A stretch of 64,000 nucleotides of DNA from Syntrophomonas sp. DTU019 (GTDB lineage Bacteria > Bacillota > Syntrophomonadia > Syntrophomonadales > Syntrophomonadaceae), in NCBI GenBank assembly GCA_913757435.1, contig CAJYDM010000002.1, positions 496,001 to 560,000 on the forward strand. The letters are read 5' to 3'. Made by a program: the position numbers and the translations under genes. This document shows, piece by piece, positions 58,014 to 64,000 of this stretch. Numbering within the stretch: position 1 is the stretch's first letter; every line of letters begins with the position of its first letter. A model generated the notes under the pieces. That model was not told the origin of the DNA. It saw only the letters and a program-made list of their open reading frames with translations, and did no database searches.

Positions 58014-58826
58014 ATGAAATATCTGCTAATAAGCAACCACCGTAAAAAACATACCACCACTATGGCCCGTGAGGTGGCGGTCTGGCTTCAAGACCATGCC
58101 ATCGCTTGTGACATTGATGACGCTTACGAACCCACCGCCTCCGGACCATTCGATCTTATCATTGTACTGGGCGGGGATGGCACCATGCTGCGGGCGGCCC
58201 GGCGCTACGGGCAATGTCGGATACCGATATTGGGAGTAAATCTGGGCACGGTCGGCTCTATGAGCAATATCAAGTCTAGTGAACTGCTGCCATACTTGCC
58301 CCAGGTGGTTGCGGGCAACTATACCCTGGAACACCGGCTTATGCTGACAGTAAGGGTTTATGACTCCTCCGCCTTGATCTCAGAGTCACATTGTTTAAAT
58401 GAATGTGTACTGAAATCTACCGGGGCCAGGATGATAAGATTCACGGTGCAGATCGACAATGGCCACCAGCATAGCTTCAGCGGTGACGGTTTGATGGTAG
58501 CCACCCCCACCGGTTCCAGCGCTTATTCTCTGTCTGTGGGAGGGCCTTTACTGGACCCGGGTATGCAAGCTTTGCTGCTCACTCCCCTGGCTGCCAATAC
58601 CATAGCCTGGAGACCAGTGGTCTTAGGACCGGAGCGCTGTGTGGCGTTGCGTCCAATCGACTGTGATGAGGCCATATTATGCCTGGATGGGCAGACCTGC
58701 CTGTCACCGCAACCGGGGCGCTGGATAGAAATCAGGCGAGCCGAAGAACTGCTGCCCCTGGTCAAACTCAAGGAGAAGCCATTTCTGCAGACTATCAACA
58801 GCCGTTTAAAACCCTTCAACGGGTAA
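58014..58826 (+). CDS. nadK: NAD kinase
   Basis: A 270-residue NAD kinase that makes NADP. It has the GGDGTMLRAAR motif, GVNLGTVGSMSNIKSSELL, NECVLKSTGARMIRF, and FSGDGLMVATPTGSSAYSLS with GGPLLDP. Spacing to tlyA is one base, so it is cotranscribed. A small GC-rich hairpin (GGCGC...GCGCC) follows near 58831. Confidence 0.94.
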   Translation: MKYLLISNHRKKHTTTMAREVAVWLQDHAIACDIDDAYEPTASGPFDLIIVLGGDGTMLRAARRYGQCRIPILGVNLGTVGSMSNIKSSELLPYLPQVVAGNYTLEHRLMLTVRVYDSSALISESHCLNECVLKSTGARMIRFTVQIDNGHQHSFSGDGLMVATPTGSSAYSLSVGGPLLDPGMQALLLTPLAANTIAWRPVVLGPERCVALRPIDCDEAILCLDGQTCLSPQPGRWIEIRRAEELLPLVKLKEKPFLQTINSRLKPFNG

Positions 58827-58937
58827 CCTGGGCGCGGCTGGCCCAGCGCCAGACGGTCAGCCGGGTTAAAAGCCGATATCACAACCGGTCCTGCGGAATT
58901 ATTTAATCAATTTTAAACTGTCAACAGGGAGACCACG

Positions 58938-59390
58938 ATGAAGGCACGACGCCATTTCACCATTTTGGACATAATAGCCACTCAGCGGGTGGGCACACAG
59001 GAAGAACTGTGTGAATTGCTCCGGGAACGCGGTTTCGATGTCACCCAGGCTACCGTGTCCAGGGATATCAAGGAATTGAAACTGGCCAAGACCCCTGATG
59101 ATCGGGGATATCATTACTCTTTGCCTGAAACCGCCCCTGCCCGAAGCCCGCTGGACCGCATGCAGCGGATTTTTAAGGACCTGGTCATAAGCTGTGACCA
59201 CAGCGAAAACATTATTGTAATCAAAACCATAACCGCAGGGGCGCAATCAGTAGCCTCAGTGATCGATGCTTATGATAACCAACATATATTAGGTACGGTA
59301 GCCGGCGACGATACCATTATAGTGGTGGTCAGATCGAGCCTGGCGGTCTTAGAAGTGATGAATATCTTCAACAATATGCTCAGCTCCTAA
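58938..59390 (+). CDS. argR: Arginine repressor ArgR
   Basis: A 150-residue ArgR with a winged-helix DNA-binding domain (TQEELCELLRERGFDVTQAT, VSRDIKELKLAKT) and a C-terminal arginine-binding oligomerisation domain (SVIDAYDNQHILGTVAGDDT). It represses arginine synthesis genes when arginine is present. Ribosome site AGGGAG precedes the ATG. recN follows after 26 bases, as in most Firmicutes. Confidence 0.94.
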   Translation: MKARRHFTILDIIATQRVGTQEELCELLRERGFDVTQATVSRDIKELKLAKTPDDRGYHYSLPETAPARSPLDRMQRIFKDLVISCDHSENIIVIKTITAGAQSVASVIDAYDNQHILGTVAGDDTIIVVVRSSLAVLEVMNIFNNMLSS

Positions 59391-59416
59391 GTTTTTCAAC
59401 AGGTTAAGGTAAGCCT

Positions 59417-61105
59417 ATGCTGCTAGAAATCTATATCAGTAATTTTATTTTGATAGATAAGCTGCGTATTTCTTTCCCCCGCGGATTAACTGTGCTCTCC
59501 GGTGAAACCGGAGCCGGCAAATCGATTCTGGTCGACGCCCTGGGGCTGATTTGGGGAGAAAGGGCGCAAAAAGAATTGGTACGGGACAGCAGCCGTGCTG
59601 CTATCGCCGAGGCCAGCTTTGATATCACGGGCCTTCATCAACTGCAGGCCCTGCTTGTAGAAAGGGGTCTGCTGGAGCCGGATGAGACCATCGTGGTATT
59701 AAGCCGGGAAATCGTGGCCTCCGGCAAAAACCTGGCCCGTATCAACGGACGCACCATCACCGCCTCGCTGCTCAGGCAAGTTTCCGCCTGGCTTTTGGAC
59801 ATGCATCTGCAGCATGATCATTTGAGCATACTGAAACCCCATATGTATTTGTCATACCTGGACAGGTGCAGCCCGGAAGCATCGCCACTGCTGGCCCGGG
59901 TGGAGAGTGTCTACCAGTGTTTGAGCCGCTGCCGCCAGGAATTGCAGGAGCTGCATGCTGCGGAACAGACCAAGCTGCAGCGCATCGACTTCTTAAGCTA
60001 TCAGATCAAGGAGATCGAAACCGCCGGTCTGCAGCCTGGGGAAGAGGAGGAATTGCAGCACACCCGCCAGCGCATCCGCAATCTGGATAAGCTCATAAAT
60101 GCATCAGAACGGTCAGTAGAGCTTCTGTATCGTCAGGAGCAAGGCCATAACGCCTATGACCTGATTTCCGCAGCTTTGGACACCATAGCTCCGTTGGAGA
60201 ATGATCCCTTCTTTAAACCACTCATCGGTTCCTTGCAGGAGTTGTGTTTTACGCTTGAGGAGATGGCGGCAGCACTTTCCTCCTATCGTCTGAGTTTGGA
60301 AGAGGAGCCTTGTTCCCTGGACGAGGTGGAAGCCCGTTTGCATCTTATCCAGCGTCTGAAGAGCCGTTACGGACCGGATATTCCCAGTATCCTCGAATAT
60401 CTCAGCCAAGCCCGTCAGGAACTGGAGACGCTGCAAGACCAGACCCACCGTCAAGAGGCCTTGGAGCAGGAAATAAATGGTTTGCAAGAGGAGTATCTGC
60501 AGGCTGCGGAACAACTCAGCCAGGTCAGAAAAACCGCCGCATTAAAGCTGGAAGCAGCAGTGCAGGAACAGTTGCTGGAATTGAATATGCCCTATCTGCG
60601 CTTTAAGGTTGAAGTCCTGCCTGAAAAAGCCAGTATCCGGGGTATAAACCGGGTGGAACTGTTGTTTTCACCCAATCCCGGCGAAGAAATGAAGCCTATA
60701 CTACGTGTCGCCTCGGGCGGAGAGATGTCGCGTTTGGTACTGGCTTTAAAAATTGTTCTGGCCGGCATTTATGAGGTTCCCACCCTGGTTTTCGATGAAA
60801 TCGATGCGGGAGTGGGCGGACAGTCTTTAACGGCCATGGCCCGAAAGATGGCTGAGCTGTCTCGCCATTATCAGGTGCTCATCATAACCCATGCGCCGGT
60901 AATAGCCAGCGCCGCCAACCAGCATTTTCTGATCAGCAAGGAGATCGAAGGCCAGCGCACCATAACCAGGGTGACCAGGCTCGATCAGGAGCAGCGTGTT
61001 CAGGAACTGGCCCGAATGCTCTCCGGGAACAATATTAGCCCGGTCACAATAGAGCACGCCAGGCATATGTTGTCAGAGGGAAAGCGATTGCTTCCGCCTG
61101 AATGA
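59417..61105 (+). CDS. recN: DNA repair protein RecN
   Basis: A 562-residue SMC-like ATPase for double-strand break repair. Walker A is SGETGAGKSILVDALGLIWG, the long coiled coil spans the middle, and the C-terminus has ASGGEMSRLVLALKIVL, VFDEIDAGVGGQSLTAMARK and IITHAPVIASAANQH. Length is normal for RecN. Start ATG 59417 follows AGGTTAAGGT. Confidence 0.95.
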   Translation: MLLEIYISNFILIDKLRISFPRGLTVLSGETGAGKSILVDALGLIWGERAQKELVRDSSRAAIAEASFDITGLHQLQALLVERGLLEPDETIVVLSREIVASGKNLARINGRTITASLLRQVSAWLLDMHLQHDHLSILKPHMYLSYLDRCSPEASPLLARVESVYQCLSRCRQELQELHAAEQTKLQRIDFLSYQIKEIETAGLQPGEEEELQHTRQRIRNLDKLINASERSVELLYRQEQGHNAYDLISAALDTIAPLENDPFFKPLIGSLQELCFTLEEMAAALSSYRLSLEEEPCSLDEVEARLHLIQRLKSRYGPDIPSILEYLSQARQELETLQDQTHRQEALEQEINGLQEEYLQAAEQLSQVRKTAALKLEAAVQEQLLELNMPYLRFKVEVLPEKASIRGINRVELLFSPNPGEEMKPILRVASGGEMSRLVLALKIVLAGIYEVPTLVFDEIDAGVGGQSLTAMARKMAELSRHYQVLIITHAPVIASAANQHFLISKEIEGQRTITRVTRLDQEQRVQELARMLSGNNISPVTIEHARHMLSEGKRLLPPE

Positions 61106-61118
61106 ACATAAACGTTTA

Positions 61119-61149
61119 TGGAAGCAGGGGACGGCTCTGTTGCTTCCAT
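61119..61149 (+). terminator. Hairpin after recN with GGGGACGG core
   Basis: ATGGAAGCA at 61119-61127 pairs with TGCTTCCAT at 61141-61149, followed by TTTCC. The loop reads GGGGACGGCTCTG, so this is a terminator-like variant of the window's repeat family. Confidence 0.6.
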
Positions 61150-61261
61150 TTTCCTAAGTCTTCCTTGGATTCCTCTACTTACTTCATAATAACGAGCAAA
61201 GAACCCTTAACCATGATCTTAACCACCTATTTTCGGCCATTTTTTAATATCGATCATATCC

Positions 61262-61289
61262 GGAAAATAGGAGATTAACCCCATACAAT
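61262..61289 (+). promoter_or_regulatory. Candidate forespore promoter of spoIVB
   Basis: CATACAAT at 61282-61289 fits the -10 of sporulation sigma factors (sigma-E/-G/-F group). GGAAAATA at 61262-61269 is a possible poor -35. In Bacillus spoIVB is transcribed by sigma-G. The match is partial. Confidence 0.35.
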
Positions 61290-61382
61290 CTATCGATAAT
61301 TCCGAATTTTAGGCAATAGTATAGTTTCTTCCCCACGAGGAGACAATAACAGTTATCAGCAACCAACGGGGGAGTGACTAAT

Positions 61383-62693
61383 TTGCGCCGCTTTCGTCCT
61401 GCTTTCGGCATTATTTTATCAATATTATTTGTGGCTCTGTGTTGCAGTCCACAAGCGCGTGTTATTCTTAACTTGCCCCATCAGCAGAAAATGGTGGTGG
61501 GCGAGACTAATACCATTTCCATGCAGCTTCCCGGCAGTCTCGAAAAACGGCTGGAGTTGGAAATATTTAACCCTTCCCGCAGCGTTTTCGCCACTCCGGA
61601 AGACCCCGCAGTGGTGGTATCCAAAAATGGCTCCGGATATGAGATAACCGCACTCAAGCCAGGCCGAGCTTCATTGAAGATCAAACTGCTGGGTTATATA
61701 CCTTTGAAATCAATCTCCATAGAATCCGTCCCGCCCCGTAGGGTGGTGGTGGGAGGTCACTCTATCGGGGTATTGCTGCAATCTAAAGGTATAATGGTGG
61801 TGGGCTTTGCTCCTATAGTCGACAGTCAGGGCCAAAAACTGTATCCAGCCCGCGAACAAGGGGTGGAAATCGGCGATTTAATTCTCCAAGTCAACCATCA
61901 GGACGTCAGTACCGAAACTGATCTGGCCCAAATCATCGATGCCGGTAAAGATAATGACCTGGTATTGAATGTAAAACGCAAAGACCGGATAATCGACCTA
62001 AGTATCAAACCGGCTTACTGTGCGGAAACCCAACGCTTCAGAGTCGGTCTTTTTGTGCGTGATGGAGTGGTGGGTGTCGGTACTATGACTTTCTGGGACC
62101 CGGAAACTAAACAGTACGCGGCCCTGGGGCATGTAATCATGGACGCCGATACCAAGCAAGGTATTGACGTATTGAAAGGGCGCATCGTGTCGGCTTCCAT
62201 ACAGACTATCAAACCCGGCAAGCCGGGGCGCCCAGGCGAAAAAATCGGAGTTTTCCAGGGGGAAAGCACTTTGCAGGGCACAATCTCCAAGAACAGCGAA
62301 GCTGGTATATTCGGCGTTACTGAAGACAATGTTCAGAATCCCTCCCTGGCTCATAATATGGAAATCGGATACGCTCATCAGGTCCATACCGGTCCGGCCC
62401 ATATTTATACGGTTGTCAATGGCACCAGTATTGAAGAGTTTGAAGTGACTATAGAAAAGGTATACCCGGAACGTAAAAATGGCAAAGGTATGATCGTGAG
62501 GATTGATGATCCCCGCTTACTGAGCATAACCGGGGGTATCGTACAGGGGATGAGCGGCAGTCCTATCATACAGGACGGCAGGCTGATCGGTGCTGTAACT
62601 CATGTTTTCCTCAATGATCCACAACGCGGCTATGGGATATTCATGGACAGCATTTTGTCAGAGATGCCTGAAATCTTGCAGAAATCTGCATAG
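61383..62693 (+). CDS. spoIVB: SpoIVB serine peptidase
   Basis: A 436-residue S55 peptidase made in the forespore that triggers processing of pro-sigma K. It has an N-terminal membrane anchor (FGIILSILFVALCCSP), a PDZ domain (GVLLQSKGIMVVGFAP, GVEIGDLILQVNHQDV) and the catalytic triad region: His in AALGHVIMDAD, Ser in VQGMSGSPIIQDGRLIG and Asp in LNDPQRGYGIFMD. TTG 61383 is eight bases after GGGGGAG; GTG 61374 overlaps this site. sigK, its target, is also in this window. Confidence 0.93.
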   Translation: MRRFRPAFGIILSILFVALCCSPQARVILNLPHQQKMVVGETNTISMQLPGSLEKRLELEIFNPSRSVFATPEDPAVVVSKNGSGYEITALKPGRASLKIKLLGYIPLKSISIESVPPRRVVVGGHSIGVLLQSKGIMVVGFAPIVDSQGQKLYPAREQGVEIGDLILQVNHQDVSTETDLAQIIDAGKDNDLVLNVKRKDRIIDLSIKPAYCAETQRFRVGLFVRDGVVGVGTMTFWDPETKQYAALGHVIMDADTKQGIDVLKGRIVSASIQTIKPGKPGRPGEKIGVFQGESTLQGTISKNSEAGIFGVTEDNVQNPSLAHNMEIGYAHQVHTGPAHIYTVVNGTSIEEFEVTIEKVYPERKNGKGMIVRIDDPRLLSITGGIVQGMSGSPIIQDGRLIGAVTHVFLNDPQRGYGIFMDSILSEMPEILQKSA

Positions 62694-63010
62694 GCGCATA
62701 AAATAATAAGTTCCAGCTGAAAATCGAGTAACCGCATTCCTGACCTCTGCAGGTCAGATCATGTCGTATACTCGCTTGAGTAATATCTGCCCTTGCATGT
62801 TTCGACATTCCAATTCCACCCAGGATGCCGCTGCTATTCGGTTAATCAGATGAAAGCTTGAATTATCCCGCTTTGACCGATAAGGGATTACTGTATGATT
62901 TTGGGATTGCCTGAGAGATTTTCGGGTAATTTAGGTTATTTAAAAAGGAGGAAATACTTGGGTTATAGTCGAAAACGGTTCTAGAATGAGTCGGGAATAG
63001 GGAGGGGTTT
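62694..63010 (+). promoter_or_regulatory. spo0A upstream region with 0A-box-like sites
   Basis: No gene is visible in these 317 bp. CTGACCT/AGGTCAG (62740-62757) forms a short hairpin after spoIVB. TTCGACA at 62801-62807 is the exact reverse complement of the Spo0A box TGTCGAA, and AGTCGAA at 62967-62973 is one base off. A sigma-H-like AGGAAAT lies near 62948. Together they suggest that Spo0A regulates its own gene. Confidence 0.5.
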
Positions 63011-63820
63011 GTGAACATGTTTTTTGACAACGACAAAATCAAAGTTTTGATTGCCGATGACAACCGTGAATTCTGTGGAATACTCAGGGATTATTTTACC
63101 AATGATCCTGATTTTGAATTAGTAGATGTATGCACCAATGGCATGGAAGCGCTGAATGTCCTTCAAAAGCAGGAGGTTCAGGTTCTGATACTTGACCTTA
63201 TTATGCCTTATATGGACGGGATAGGAGTGCTGGAAAAGATCAATACCGTAAACCTGGAGACCAGGCCGAAAATAATAGTATTGACAGCTTTCGGCCAGGA
63301 AAACGTCACTCAAAAGGCTGTGCAGCTCGGGGTGGATTATTACATATTGAAGCCATTCAATCTCGAGGTATTAGGGGATCGGGTCAGACAGGTGGTCCGG
63401 GATATCAAACCGCGTGAGGATAGTCGGGGTGGTGTGACCGCACTGACGATCAACCACGGCGGCGCCAAGAACCTGGAAGTTGAGGTCACCAAGGTGATAC
63501 ATGAGATAGGTGTGCCTGCACATGTGAAGGGCTATCAGTATCTGCGTGATGCTATCATGCTGGTGGTTGAAGAAATCAACTACCTAGGTGCGGTGACCAA
63601 AGAACTGTACCCCGCTATCGCACAAAAATATGACACCACCCCCAGCCGGGTGGAGAGGGCCATCAGGCATGCCATCGAGCTGGCCTGGGATCGTGGTGAT
63701 GTGGACAAGATAAACAAAGTATTCGGTTACACCATCAGCGGAGAAAAAGGTAAACCCACCAATTCAGAATTCATTGCCATTATCGCTGATCGGCTGCGTC
63801 TGGAAAACAAAGTGAGCTGA
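63011..63820 (+). CDS. spo0A: Sporulation master regulator Spo0A
   Basis: A 269-residue response regulator that commits cells to sporulation. The receiver domain has [18 protein letters not shown], phosphoacceptor aspartate in [21 protein letters not shown] and KPFNLEVL. The DNA-binding domain has [18 protein letters not shown] and [19 protein letters not shown], the very conserved recognition part. GTG 63011 lies five bases after GGAGG; ATG 63017 is an alternative. It closes the spoIVB-spo0A pair typical of spore formers. Confidence 0.96.
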   Translation: MNMFFDNDKIKVLIADDNREFCGILRDYFTNDPDFELVDVCTNGMEALNVLQKQEVQVLILDLIMPYMDGIGVLEKINTVNLETRPKIIVLTAFGQENVTQKAVQLGVDYYILKPFNLEVLGDRVRQVVRDIKPREDSRGGVTALTINHGGAKNLEVEVTKVIHEIGVPAHVKGYQYLRDAIMLVVEEINYLGAVTKELYPAIAQKYDTTPSRVERAIRHAIELAWDRGDVDKINKVFGYTISGEKGKPTNSEFIAIIADRLRLENKVS

Positions 63821-63846
63821 TTAGAAGTTACCAACACAGCAAATAT

Positions 63847-63894
63847 GGGGACGGGCCTTTTTGTCACTTGAAGGTAACATAAAGGGCCGTCCCC
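63847..63894. repeat. GGGGACGG-family inverted repeat after spo0A
   Basis: GGGGACGGGCCTTT at 63847-63860 pairs with AAAGGGCCGTCCCC at 63881-63894, with one mismatch. It lies 26 bases after the spo0A stop and probably ends its transcript. Confidence 0.8.
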
Positions 63895-63927
63895 AGTTGT
63901 CTCGACACAAGGAGCGGCTGGGACAAG

Positions 63928-63976
63928 GGACACAAGGGGAGTTTTCCTATACAAGAGGACAACTCCCCTTGTGTCC
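63928..63976. repeat. 16-bp perfect inverted repeat at the right edge
   Basis: GGACACAAGGGGAGTT at 63928-63943 and AACTCCCCTTGTGTCC at 63961-63976 are exact complements. Outer GACACAA and TTTGTGTC sequences extend the symmetry. It is related in style (purine-rich GGGGA core with ACA ends) to the GGGGACGG elements. Confidence 0.8.
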
Positions 63977-64000
63977 TTTGTGTCTTAGCGGTTTAATTCC

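Noticed and set aside
1-64000. tRNA or rRNA genes
   Set aside because: I found no cloverleaf-like or rRNA-like sequence by eye; a tRNA search tool was not available.

Overview
The window looks like a chromosomal segment of an anaerobic, endospore-forming Clostridia-type Firmicute, probably close to Syntrophomonas or its relatives. That placement is inferred from gene content and order, not from a search. The evidence is an intact sigK, a complete spoIIIAA-AH operon, spoIVB-spo0A, pdaA, the order asp23-amaP-DUF2273-nusB, a putative OLE RNA beside oapA and dxs, and two candidate selenocysteine genes.

Layout. 1-9.8 kb: clpB 3' end, two ferritin-like genes, copZ, a small UGA-containing DUF1858 gene, a MOSC protein, pdaA, a PHP phosphatase, sigK, a PAS-GGDEF-HD-GYP protein, a Nudix hydrolase and a lipoprotein. 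10-15.8 kb: galT-like, yqeG-like and the shikimate genes aroE, aroC, aroK, aroB, with one pseudopilin gene inside. 15.8-18.7 kb: DUF4363/DUF421 membrane proteins, a mini-ferritin and an unrecognised coiled-coil membrane protein. 18.9-23 kb: type IV pilus/type II secretion genes gspE, gspF, gspG, followed by three prepilin genes broken by several frameshifts. 23.2-33.4 kb: an accessory region with a secreted SLH protein, a CPBP protease and its HTH regulator split by an IS1634-type element flanked by 125-bp direct repeats, YbjQ, two methyltransferases, and a second UGA-containing gene with a convincing SECIS hairpin and a CsoR-type operator. 33.4-38.9 kb: tldD/tldE, aroQ, pepP, efp and a zinc-ribbon protein. 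39.1-44.3 kb: spoIIIAA-AH. 44.4-48 kb: a 109-bp tandem duplication carrying two promoters, a carboxyltransferase-BCCP fusion and accC. 48-63.8 kb: asp23, amaP, DUF2273, nusB, Kae1-like, folD-like, xseA, xseB, ispA, OLE RNA, oapA, dxs, tlyA, nadK, argR, recN, spoIVB, spo0A.

How the genes work together. The right half resembles the dense housekeeping and sporulation superoperon found in many Clostridia (shikimate, translation, isoprenoid, NAD and DNA repair genes leading into spo0A). The accessory stretches at 15.8-18.7 and 23-33.4 kb look like insertions into that backbone. A family of palindromic repeats with the core GGGGACGG sits just after stop codons throughout.

Most notable: two selenoprotein candidates that ordinary gene calling would truncate or miss, the OLE RNA with a perfect 14-bp terminal pairing, the long target duplication around the IS, and the PycB-AccB fusion with an internal ribosome site at its junction.
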